Source: Flavobacterium sp.
Lineage (GTDB): Bacteria > Bacteroidota > Bacteroidia > Flavobacteriales > Flavobacteriaceae
Assembly (NCBI RefSeq): GCF_017744675.1
Contig: NZ_JAGIAV010000001.1
Span: 631,273 to 695,272 of the forward strand
Direction of reading: 5' to 3'
DNA length: 64,000 bases
The notes under the pieces were generated by a model that saw only the letters and a list, made by a program, of their open reading frames with translations, was not told the origin of the DNA and ran no database searches. Position 1 is the stretch's first letter; each line of letters opens with the position of its first letter. Shown piece after piece: positions 8,727-16,571 of this stretch. Position numbers and translations under genes: made by a program.

Positions 8727-9491
8727 TTAGTTATTCAATTTAATAAAACCTCCATCAATTGGGTAATCAGAACCGGTGATGAAAGAAGATTCATCGCTGC
8801 ATAAAAATAAAGCCAAAGTTGCGATTTCATCTGGTTTTCCCATACGGCCGATTGGCTGTGATTGAGATAGTTTTTCGAAAATTTCTTCTTCTTTTCCTGG
8901 ATAGTTTTTAGCAATAAATCCGTCTACGAAAGGCGTGTGAACTCTCGCAGGAGAAATAGAATTACATCTGATTTTATCGTGCAAATAATCTTTTGCAACA
9001 GACAAAGTCATTGCCATAACAGCACCTTTTGCAGTCGAATAAGCAAAACGATCAGGAATTCCGACCCAGCACGCGATTGATGCTAAGTTCAAAATAACGC
9101 CTCCGCCAGAGTTTCTTAAAGCTGGAATCGAAGCATGAAGACAGTTGTAAACTCCCTTTACGTTTACATTCATGATTTTGTCAAAATCAGATTCAGAAGT
9201 AGTGTCTACTTTTCCAACGTGAGCAATTCCCGCATTGTTTACCAAAATATTGATATTTCCGATTTTATCGAAAGCAGATTTTACCTGTTCGTGGTTTGAA
9301 ACGTCGCAAGCATGAGCAAAAACAGTTCCTCCGTTTGATTTGATTTCTTCCACCGTTTCTTTTGCGCTTTCTTCTGTTAATTCTAAAATATGAACTTCAG
9401 CTCCTTGTTTAGCAAATAAAACAGAAATCGCTCTTCCAATTCCGCTTCCGCCTCCTGTGATAATTGCTTTTTTATTTTGTAATGAAAACAT
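8727..9491 (-). CDS. SDR oxidoreductase, probable 2-keto-3-deoxy-L-fuconate dehydrogenase
   Basis: 254 residues with a complete SDR signature: TGGGSGIG at residues 11-18, NNAGIAH, and the Ser plus Tyr-x-x-x-Lys centre in NLASIACW and FAYSTAKGA. The end SFITGSDYPIDGGF is typical. It would oxidise 2-keto-3-deoxy-L-fuconate at C4 to the 2,4-diketo acid that the downstream FAH-family enzyme cleaves. It lies 37 bases after the dehydratase gene on the same strand. Unlike the SDR at 12361 its catalytic lysine is intact. The step assignment follows gene context. Confidence 0.8.
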   Translation of the reverse strand: MFSLQNKKAIITGGGSGIGRAISVLFAKQGAEVHILELTEESAKETVEEIKSNGGTVFAHACDVSNHEQVKSAFDKIGNINILVNNAGIAHVGKVDTTSESDFDKIMNVNVKGVYNCLHASIPALRNSGGGVILNLASIACWVGIPDRFAYSTAKGAVMAMTLSVAKDYLHDKIRCNSISPARVHTPFVDGFIAKNYPGKEEEIFEKLSQSQPIGRMGKPDEIATLALFLCSDESSFITGSDYPIDGGFIKLNN

Positions 9492-9528
9492 ACTTATATG
9501 TGTTTAATGATTTATTTTAAAATTTAGA

Positions 9529-11184
9529 TTATAAAGATACTCCGCGTTTCCACGGAATAAAATCGTCTTGGTTTAATTGGACTGCTTTCGGAATAATATC
9601 TCCGCTTGCCGCTTTGATGCAATATTCTAAAATTTCTTCGCCCATTTCTTCAATAGATTTTTCACCGCTAATGATTGGTCCGCAGTCAATATCGATAATA
9701 TCTTTCATTCTAGTCGCCAAAACAGAGTTTGTAGCGACTTTAATTACAGGACAAACCGGATTTCCAGTTGGAGTTCCCAAACCTGTTGTAAATAAAATTA
9801 GAGTTGCCCCAGAAGCTGCTTTTCCTGTTGTTGCTTCCACATCATTTCCTGGCGTGCATACCAAACTTAAACCTGGTTTTGTAACCAATTCGGTATAATC
9901 CAAAACATCCACGACAGGAGAAGTTCCTCCTTTTTTGGCCGCTCCCGCGCTTTTTATAGCATCGGTAATTAAACCGTCTTTGATGTTGCCAGGAGACGGA
10001 TTCATATGGAAACCTGAGCCTACTTTATGAGCCAGTTCGTCGTAAGATTCCATTAAATGGATGAATTTTTTAGCGTTATCTTCTGTAATACATCTGTCGA
10101 TTAAGTTTTGTTCAGCACCACATAATTCTGGGAATTCAGCCAAAAGAATTTTTCCGCCTAAAGCAACCACTAAATCTGAAGTATAACCCACAGCAGGATT
10201 TGCAGAAACACCGCTAAAACCATCGCTTCCCCCACATTTTACGCCAATGCATAAATCGCTTAAAGGAGCATCCGTTCTTTCGTATTTGTTGATTTCGATT
10301 AAACCTTCAAAAGTCTTTTTGATGGCGTTTGTAATCAGAACTTCTTCGCTTTCTGTTTGCTGTTGTTCAAAAATAAACAACGGTTTGTCAAACTCTGGAT
10401 TTTGTCTTTTTACATCATTTACAAAATCCTGAACTTGCAAATGCTGGCATCCTAAACTCAAAAGTGTGATTCCGCCAACGTTTGGGTGATTGGCGTAAGA
10501 AGCCAATAAAGCACTCAAAGTAGATGAATCTTGACGTGTTCCGCCGCAACCGCCTTGATGATTTAAGAATTTAATTCCGTCGACATTTTCAAAAACACGT
10601 TTGTTTTTCGGAGTCGGATTCAATTCAATATTAATATCGTTAATATCATTTCCGTTCAAATAACTTTCCAGCAATTCGTGCGTAAATTGATTGTATTTGT
10701 CTGTCACCGCATAACCCAATTGCTTGTGCAATGCTTCTTTGATGACATCAAGATTTCGGTTTTCACAAAAAACAGTCGGAATAAAAAGCCAGTAGTTTGC
10801 TGTTCCAACGCGTCCGTCTTTTCTTTTGTACCCTTTAAAAGTTCGGTTTGCAAACTTCGAAACATCTGGCGCATTCCATTCGTAAGAAGCGTTTCTGTAA
10901 GCGTAAGGATCTGCGGCGTGTTTTAAGTTTTCGGTTGTCATCAAACTTCCTTTTGCCACATCGTTTTGCACTTTTCCGACCAAAACGCCATACATATTCA
11001 CTTCTTCGCCCTGCTTCATGTCCTGCATGTAGAATTTATGTTTGGCTTTGATAAGGTCTTGCAAAACGTAAGTTTCATTTTCAAAATGAATCGATTCGCC
11101 TTTTTGAAGATCGGTTAAGGCAACCAATACATTATCATCTGGATGCAGTTTTACGACCAGTTTTTTTGTTGTATTCTCTAACAT
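9529..11184 (-). CDS. UxaA-family sugar-acid dehydratase, probable L-fuconate dehydratase
   Basis: 551 residues with the altronate/galactarate dehydratase layout: an N-terminal SAF-like domain (about 1-90, LHPDDNVLVALTDLQKGE) and a large C-terminal domain. The C-terminal domain carries the metal-site segments NHQGGCGGTRQDS, SLGCQHLQVQ and VKCGGSDGFSGVSANPAVG. Such enzymes dehydrate aldonic acids to 2-keto-3-deoxy acids. The neighbourhood (fucose dehydrogenase-like SDR, KDF dehydrogenase, FAH hydrolase, mutarotase) points to L-fuconate, where many bacteria use an enolase-superfamily enzyme instead. It is the first gene of the minus-strand operon, divergent from the AraC regulator. Altronate remains possible if context misleads. 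Confidence 0.8.
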   Translation of the reverse strand: MLENTTKKLVVKLHPDDNVLVALTDLQKGESIHFENETYVLQDLIKAKHKFYMQDMKQGEEVNMYGVLVGKVQNDVAKGSLMTTENLKHAADPYAYRNASYEWNAPDVSKFANRTFKGYKRKDGRVGTANYWLFIPTVFCENRNLDVIKEALHKQLGYAVTDKYNQFTHELLESYLNGNDINDINIELNPTPKNKRVFENVDGIKFLNHQGGCGGTRQDSSTLSALLASYANHPNVGGITLLSLGCQHLQVQDFVNDVKRQNPEFDKPLFIFEQQQTESEEVLITNAIKKTFEGLIEINKYERTDAPLSDLCIGVKCGGSDGFSGVSANPAVGYTSDLVVALGGKILLAEFPELCGAEQNLIDRCITEDNAKKFIHLMESYDELAHKVGSGFHMNPSPGNIKDGLITDAIKSAGAAKKGGTSPVVDVLDYTELVTKPGLSLVCTPGNDVEATTGKAASGATLILFTTGLGTPTGNPVCPVIKVATNSVLATRMKDIIDIDCGPIISGEKSIEEMGEEILEYCIKAASGDIIPKAVQLNQDDFIPWKRGVSL

Positions 11185-11345
11185 TGTGCTGTTGTTTTTT
11201 CTTTTTTTTTTTGATGTTGCCGCCTCATTTTAAAAATCAAATTAACACTTTGATTTCTATAGAATTTGGGCAGTTAACGAAAAATAAAATTAGCTTTTTT
11301 ATGCATTCAATATTAGTCTAATATTATCTGTGTATAATCTTTAAT

Positions 11346-11353
11346 TATCTTTG
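11346..11353 (+). promoter_or_regulatory. Bacteroidota -7 box of the AraC regulator gene
   Basis: TATCTTTG matches TAnnTTTG and ends only four bases before the ATG at 11358. Transcription would begin at or very near the start codon (leaderless or nearly so). No good TTG is seen 19-21 bases upstream. Confidence 0.5.
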
Positions 11354-11357
11354 CAGT

Positions 11358-12221
11358 ATGAAATTGGAACAAACTAAAATAACGTCTTATCTCAACACAA
11401 AAGTTTCGGTCCTGAATCGGATTGAACCATTTTTTCAGGCGCCTTTTCATTCGCATCCAGAACTGGAGTTGGTGTATGTGAAAGAGAGTTTTGGAAAACG
11501 AATTATCGGAAATTCGGTAATGCCTTTTGAGCCTGGAGATATGGTTTTTTTGGGTTCTGATATTCCGCATGTATGGTTGAATGATGAAAAATATTATCAG
11601 GGAATTGAAGATTTAAAAGCCAATTCTATAGTCGTATATTTTCATAAAGACATTTTCGGACCAACTTTTTACGAATTAAAAGAAACCCAAAAAATCAACG
11701 ATCTCTTTTTTCAGGCAGGAAAAGGGATTTCGATTATTGGAAAAACGAATAAACAGATTGCTAAAAAACTGGAAAAATTAGTTTCTAAAAAAGACTTCGA
11801 AGTAATTGTTGGACTTTTTGAAATTTTGTCTATTCTCTCTGATAGTCAGGATAAGATTTATATTAATGACGAAATTTATTCTCTGATGCAGAAAGATTCG
11901 AAAGTTGACCGACTTTCGGAGGTTTTTCAATATGTCAATAAAAATTACAAGAAGAATATTTCCTTGGAAGAAATTGCCGCTGTGGCAAATATGACACGGA
12001 CTTCTTTCTGCAGAATGTTTAGAGTAAAAACAAAAAAGAATTTTGTGGATTATCTGCATGAAATCAGGATTTCGAATGCTTGCAAATTGCTTTTGGAAAC
12101 TGATAAAAGCATGTCTGAAATCGCTTATGCTTGTGGGTATAAAACGGCATCTAACTTTAATAAACTTTTCAAGAAGTGTAAAGGAATTACGCCTTCGGAG
12201 TTTAAAAATAGTGCTATATAA
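11358..12221 (+). CDS. AraC-family regulator of the fucose operon
   Basis: 287 residues. The N-terminal cupin-like sensor (about 15-120) carries APFHSHPELELVYV and FEPGDMVFLGSDIPHVW. The C-terminal two-helix-turn-helix DNA-binding domain (about 185-285) carries SLEEIAAVANMTRTSFCRMF, MSEIAYACGYKTASNFNKLF and GITPSEF. It is encoded divergently from the dehydratase operon, and the 173-base shared spacer is the likely place of control. The binding ligand is not readable; a fucose pathway intermediate is the natural guess. It is convergent with the fucose dehydrogenase-like gene. Confidence 0.88.
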   Translation: MKLEQTKITSYLNTKVSVLNRIEPFFQAPFHSHPELELVYVKESFGKRIIGNSVMPFEPGDMVFLGSDIPHVWLNDEKYYQGIEDLKANSIVVYFHKDIFGPTFYELKETQKINDLFFQAGKGISIIGKTNKQIAKKLEKLVSKKDFEVIVGLFEILSILSDSQDKIYINDEIYSLMQKDSKVDRLSEVFQYVNKNYKKNISLEEIAAVANMTRTSFCRMFRVKTKKNFVDYLHEIRISNACKLLLETDKSMSEIAYACGYKTASNFNKLFKKCKGITPSEFKNSAI

Positions 12222-12236
12222 TTTTGAAAAAAAATA

Positions 12237-12340
12237 GCCACGAATTCACGAATTAAAATGATTAAAATCCGTGAAATTTGCATCAAAAAGGACTGTAAAT
12301 TTCACAAATTACGATTTGTAAAAATTCGTGAATTCGTAGC
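12237..12340. repeat. Inverted repeat, second copy of the CACGAATTC family
   Basis: Arms GCCACGAATTCACGAATT (12237-12254) and AATTCGTGAATTCGTAGC (12323-12340) pair with one mismatch. The left arm is identical to the one at 8573, and an inner pair (GTGAAATTTG / TTTCACAAATT) is also present. It fills the space between two convergent genes. Confidence 0.75.
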
Positions 12341-12360
12341 GAAAAAATTTGCAAAAAAAA

Positions 12361-13140
12361 TTAGATAGATCGATCTAAATGCGTGTAACCGCCATCTACA
12401 TAAATAATCTGTCCAGTAGTGTGGCTTGATTTTTCAGACAACAAGAAAACAACCATATTCGCAATTTCTTCTGCGGTTGTCATTCTGTTTTCTAACGGAA
12501 TATTTTTGGTAATCGCGGCTAGTTTTTCTTCTTTATTTTCGAAAGTATTAATCCAGGTTTCGTAAAGAGGTGTATAACATTCTGCCACAATTACGGCGTT
12601 TACACGAATGCGGTATTTTAATAATTCAACAGCCCATTCTCTGGTTAAGGCATTTCTTCCTCCGTTTGAAGCAGCGTACGCTGAGGTTCCACCTTGACCC
12701 GTTTCGGCAGTTTTAGAACCAATGTTTACAATTGCTCCTTTCGATTCTTTCAAATACGGAAGAGCATGCTGCGCCATTAAATAATAATGCACTAAATTTT
12801 TGTGAAGAGAAGCAGCAAAATCTTCATAATTTCCGTTTTCTAATCCAACGCCGTCATTAACTCCGGCATTGTTTACCAATCCGTCAATTCTGCCGAATTT
12901 GGCGATTACGGCTTCAACGGCTTTTTTGCAGTCTTCAGGTTTTGTTAGATCAGCAGCAACTTGATGTGCTTCTTTTCCTATGGCTTTTAATTCTTCTACG
13001 GCTTTGATGTTATCATTTTCGTTACGACCAACGATAAACGGAATTGCATTTTCTTCGGCTAGTACTTTTACAATTCCTAAACCAATTCCTTTTGCACCTC
13101 CCGTAACGATAATGATTTTTTGGGTTAATGATAACTGCAT
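12361..13140 (-). CDS. SDR, probable L-fucose dehydrogenase with Asn at the catalytic Lys position
   Basis: 259 residues. TGGAKGIG is at 13-20 and NNAG at 90-93. The region IRVNAVIVAECYTPLYETWI resembles bacterial L-fucose dehydrogenases (AE-TPLYE-WI). It would oxidise L-fucose to L-fucono-lactone, the entry step of the neighbouring pathway. Odd point: the active-site stretch reads SAYAASNGGRNA, so Tyr155 is present but the residue four on (159) is Asn (codon AAC), where SDRs normally have the catalytic Lys. Ser142 is intact and the frame is undamaged. Either the subfamily tolerates Asn or the protein is impaired. No lactonase gene is seen. Confidence 0.78.
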   Translation of the reverse strand: MQLSLTQKIIIVTGGAKGIGLGIVKVLAEENAIPFIVGRNENDNIKAVEELKAIGKEAHQVAADLTKPEDCKKAVEAVIAKFGRIDGLVNNAGVNDGVGLENGNYEDFAASLHKNLVHYYLMAQHALPYLKESKGAIVNIGSKTAETGQGGTSAYAASNGGRNALTREWAVELLKYRIRVNAVIVAECYTPLYETWINTFENKEEKLAAITKNIPLENRMTTAEEIANMVVFLLSEKSSHTTGQIIYVDGGYTHLDRSI

Positions 13141-13325
13141 GACTTTTATTTTAATTTAAATATTGTTTAATTTTTCTAACACATAGAATTATAGCTTTAC
13201 TTTATCTATAAAGGCATTTCATTTTACTTCAATTCACATAGTTCTATGTGTTCAAATCTAGATTTGTTTTTTTTCTCTTTTCAGCTCATTTTAAAATCTA
13301 TGGTTCTATGTGTTTAATTTTTTTT

Positions 13326-13468
13326 GCCACAGATTTAAAGGATTAGAAGGATTTATGAATTAGATTGTCACCCTGAGCGAAGTCGAAGGGCGCTCCAATT
13401 TGACGTGGGCTTCGACTTCGCTCAGCCTGACAAAAACGTAGATCATGAAATCATTTTAATCTGTGGCT
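13326..13468. repeat. Inverted repeat GCCACAGATT/AATCTGTGGC with a REP-like palindrome inside
   Basis: The outer arms (13326-13335, 13459-13468) flank a second, GC-richer dyad. There TGTCACCCTGAGCGAAGTCG (13366-13385) faces CGACTTCGCTCAGCCTGACA (13413-13432). The inner element resembles REP-like units I have seen scattered in other bacterial genomes. The rest of the 420-base spacer 13141-13560 holds CACATAG...CTATGTG words, A/T runs and the terminator below; I see no gene there. Confidence 0.75.
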
Positions 13469-13498
13469 ACTTTTTTTTCAACGAATATACTTTAAAAA

Positions 13499-13535
13499 TT
13501 TACAGCTGTTGTTCATGACAAACAACAGCTGTAAA
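13499..13535 (-). terminator. Terminator hairpin after the sugar symporter
   Basis: Perfect 15-base arms, TTTACAGCTGTTGTT (13499-13513) and its complement (13521-13535), around a 7-base loop. An AATTTTTAAA stretch follows on the minus strand, directly after the symporter stop. Confidence 0.75.
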
Positions 13536-13560
13536 AAGAGAGAATTGAACTGATAATTTA

Positions 13561-15246
13561 TTACCAGAACTTAACGTAAAGCGCAACAATAATCAATAAT
13601 GTAATTACGATTAAAACTGTTGTTTGCGGTTTAACTTTGAACATTCCAGGTTCTGTCTCGAATGCTTTAGGGTTTACTTTTGGTCCAGCGAAACTTATTA
13701 GAATCATGGCAATCATTGTAAATAAGAACGATAATCCCATACAGATGTGGAAAGGAATTTCGAAAGCTCCTTTTCCGTTAGCATAAGCTGTATATAAAAG
13801 TGTGTCGTTTCCAAATAAAGCTGGAGCGTATTCGTTGAATAAAACTGATAATAAGAATCCTAAAATTACCCCAACGATTGCAGCTGTTCCAGTAGTTCTT
13901 TTCCAGAACATACCTAAGAAGAACATCGCAAAAACTCCAGGACTAATAAATCCAGTGTATTTTTGGATGTATGTAAATCCTCCAACACCACCAATTCCTA
14001 AGATATCATTCCATGTAAATAGAACTGCTAAAAGCATGGCAACAAAAACGGCAATACGACCGATGTTTACTTGTTGTTTTTCACCAGCTTCTTTTTGGAT
14101 GTATTTTTTATGAACGTCTAATGTATAGATTGTAGAGATACTGTTTACTTTTCCAGCAAGAGACGCAACAATTGCAGCAGTAAGTGCGGCAACAGAAAGC
14201 CCTTTTAATCCAGTTGGAAGGAATGTCAATACAGCAGAATAAGCTCCATCTTTTCCTCCAACTAATTGTGGCAAGTGTCCGTTTGTGTATAAAACATAAG
14301 CAGCAATACCAGGAAGCATTACGATTAATGGCATTAATAATTTTAACATACCAGCAAATAAAATTCCTGTGCGTGCAGTCTGCAAGTCTGCTCCAAGAGC
14401 TCTTTGTGTAATGTATTGGTTACATCCCCAATAGTTCAAGTTGATGATCCAGATACCAGCAGCGTAAGATAACAATCCAGGGAAGGTTAAATATTTATCG
14501 ATTTCCAACTGAGAAGAAGTTGCAGTTGGTTTTGGAATGATCATTTTGAAATGCTCAGGAGCTTCTTTCATTAAAACTTTGAAACCAGCAATTGCATTTT
14601 CGCCAACACCGAAATATTGTCCAACAGTTGTAAGAGCAATATAAGAAGTTACCAAACCTCCAATGATTAATACCGCAACTTGAATAACGTCTGTATAAGC
14701 CACAACCTTCATTCCTCCAAGAGAAATAAATAACGCAAAAACAGCTAATCCGATCATGATTACGTGAAGGTATTCTCCTCCTGCAAGACCGTTAATGGCA
14801 ACAGCTCCTAAATATAAAATAGAAGTTAAGTTTACAAAAACATATAAAAACAGCCAGAAAACTGCCATGATAAGAGCAGTAGACTCATTGTAACGTGTTT
14901 TTAAGAATTGTGGCATCGTGTAAATCTTATTTTTAAGATAAACAGGAATAAACCATACGGCAACAATAATAAGAGCAACGGCAGCAAGCCATTCGTAGGC
15001 AGCAACAGCGATTCCTAAGAAGAAACCTTCACCGCTCATTCCGATAAATTGTTCTGCAGAGATGTTAGAAGCAATAAGAGAAGCTCCAATTGCCCACCAA
15101 GTTAAATTTCCTTCAGCCAAAAAGTAAGCTTTGGCATCATGTTCGTCCTGTTTACGTTTGCGGTAAACAGTGTAGCCATAGACCGAGACTACGATAAAAT
15201 AAATAATAAAAACCGCATAGTCTGCGAAAGCGAGGTTTTGGTTCAT
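13561..15246 (-). CDS. Sodium:sugar symporter (SSS family), probable galactose transporter
   Basis: 561 residues, highly hydrophobic, with about 14 membrane segments expected for the family. It starts MNQNLAFADYAVFIIYFIVV. SSS-like stretches visible are LTWWAIGASLIASNISAEQFIGMSG near the N-terminus and AALTAAIVASLAGKVNSIST in the middle. It would import a hexose with Na+. It is last on the same strand as galM-galK-galT, which argues for galactose or a broad hexose range, although the fucose genes lie immediately downstream. A 252-base spacer with a large hairpin separates it from galT, so its expression may be tuned separately. Confidence 0.85.
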   Translation of the reverse strand: MNQNLAFADYAVFIIYFIVVSVYGYTVYRKRKQDEHDAKAYFLAEGNLTWWAIGASLIASNISAEQFIGMSGEGFFLGIAVAAYEWLAAVALIIVAVWFIPVYLKNKIYTMPQFLKTRYNESTALIMAVFWLFLYVFVNLTSILYLGAVAINGLAGGEYLHVIMIGLAVFALFISLGGMKVVAYTDVIQVAVLIIGGLVTSYIALTTVGQYFGVGENAIAGFKVLMKEAPEHFKMIIPKPTATSSQLEIDKYLTFPGLLSYAAGIWIINLNYWGCNQYITQRALGADLQTARTGILFAGMLKLLMPLIVMLPGIAAYVLYTNGHLPQLVGGKDGAYSAVLTFLPTGLKGLSVAALTAAIVASLAGKVNSISTIYTLDVHKKYIQKEAGEKQQVNIGRIAVFVAMLLAVLFTWNDILGIGGVGGFTYIQKYTGFISPGVFAMFFLGMFWKRTTGTAAIVGVILGFLLSVLFNEYAPALFGNDTLLYTAYANGKGAFEIPFHICMGLSFLFTMIAMILISFAGPKVNPKAFETEPGMFKVKPQTTVLIVITLLIIVALYVKFW

Positions 15247-15380
15247 TGTTAGTAGTATTTTAAATAATTATTATAGGGTTGTTTGTTTATGTGGTTTAAA
15301 TCAGTTTTTGTGTTATTAAATCTTGTTAAAAATGCAAGATGTGTTTTATTTCTGTTATTTTTTTGCGAAAATAAAAGCAG

Positions 15381-15479
15381 AAGCCAAATGTAAAATAAAA
15401 ATTTAGAAATCAACCATTATGAAATGTGTTTTTTACATTTATTGTTTGATTATTATGTTAAATTTTTATTTTTTGGCTT
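15381..15479. repeat. Large imperfect stem-loop between galT and the symporter
   Basis: The outer arms AAGCCAAA...AATAAAAATTTA and TTAAATTTTTATT...TTGGCTT pair. Inside them, AAATCAA faces TTTGATT, and AAATGT faces ACATTT around GTTTTTT. The three stacked stems would form one long structure in the operon transcript. Confidence 0.5.
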
Positions 15480-15498
15480 TACTGCCACATTTAGAACA

Positions 15499-16557
15499 CT
15501 ACGCTTTTACAAGACTTTTGTAGTGTACATCTGAAAGCTGTCTTAAAATTTCAGCGCTTTTTTCAGGTGTAATATCACGTTGCGATTCGCCCAGCATTTC
15601 ATATCCAACCATAAATTTCTTTACAGTTGCCGATCTTAACAACGGCGGATAGAAATGCATGTGGAAATGCCATTCTGGATGTAATAAGCCATCTGTTGGA
15701 GATTGGTGAATTCCTGAAGAATACGGAAATGAAGTGTTAAATAAATTGTCATACTTCGTTGTAAGCTGCTTTAAGATTTTCGCGAAAGCGGTACTTTCTT
15801 CAGCAGTAAAATCGGTGATTTTGTTTACGGCTCTTTTGCTTATAATCATGGTTTCGTATGGCCAGATTGCCCAAAACGGAACTAATGCCACAAAATGATC
15901 ATTTTCGATTACGATGCGATCGCCCACTTTCAATTCAGCTTTAACATAATCTTCTAATAAGGTTCTCTCGTTTTTATCGAAATAAGATTTTAAGCTGTTT
16001 TGTGTTTTTTCAACCTGAGTTGGCAATGAAGACTGAGCCCAGATTTGACCGTGCGGGTGCGGGTTGCTGCAGCCCATAACGCTTCCTTTGTTTTCAAAAA
16101 TCTGAACGTGGTTGATGAATTTAATATTTCCTAAATCGGTATATTCTTTCTGCCAAGTTTTAATGATGTTTTCGATATCTGCAATTTCCATTTCTGGCAA
16201 AGTCAGATCGTGTCTTGGTGAAAAGCAGACTACTCTCGAAATGCCTTGTTCTGGTTTTGCCTTAAAAAAAGTATGTTTAATATCCTCTTCAAAAATAATT
16301 TCGTCCTGCTTCATGGCTGCAAAATCATTTTCAAAAACAAAACTGTTTTCGTATTGTGGATTATTCATTCCGTTGGCACGAACATTTCCTGGACACAAAT
16401 AACAAGTTGGGTCGTATTTAGGAAGTTCTTCAGTCGAAATAGTTTCGTTTTGTCCCTGCCAAGGGCGTTTTGCACGGTGAGGAGATACCAAAACCCATTC
16501 GTTGATTAATGGATTAAAGCGTCTGTGCGGATCTTCGTTAATGTCAAAATTTTTCAT
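15499..16557 (-). CDS. galT: Galactose-1-phosphate uridylyltransferase
   Basis: 352 residues, normal length. The catalytic HPH is seen in CSNPHPHGQIWAQSSLP, a zinc-type CxxC in DPTCYLCPGN, and the N-terminal RRFNPLINEWVLVSPHRAKRPW is a GalT hallmark. It exchanges UMP between UDP-glucose and galactose-1-phosphate in the Leloir pathway. It starts 14 bases after galK on the same strand. No galE is in the window, so the epimerase must be elsewhere. Confidence 0.95.
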   Translation of the reverse strand: MKNFDINEDPHRRFNPLINEWVLVSPHRAKRPWQGQNETISTEELPKYDPTCYLCPGNVRANGMNNPQYENSFVFENDFAAMKQDEIIFEEDIKHTFFKAKPEQGISRVVCFSPRHDLTLPEMEIADIENIIKTWQKEYTDLGNIKFINHVQIFENKGSVMGCSNPHPHGQIWAQSSLPTQVEKTQNSLKSYFDKNERTLLEDYVKAELKVGDRIVIENDHFVALVPFWAIWPYETMIISKRAVNKITDFTAEESTAFAKILKQLTTKYDNLFNTSFPYSSGIHQSPTDGLLHPEWHFHMHFYPPLLRSATVKKFMVGYEMLGESQRDITPEKSAEILRQLSDVHYKSLVKA

Positions 16558-16571
16558 TGTACAGTGTGGTT

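Noticed and set aside
13561..15246. Symporter as part of the fucose operon
   Set aside because: It is on the same strand as and downstream of galT, and a terminator hairpin separates it from the fucose dehydrogenase-like gene.
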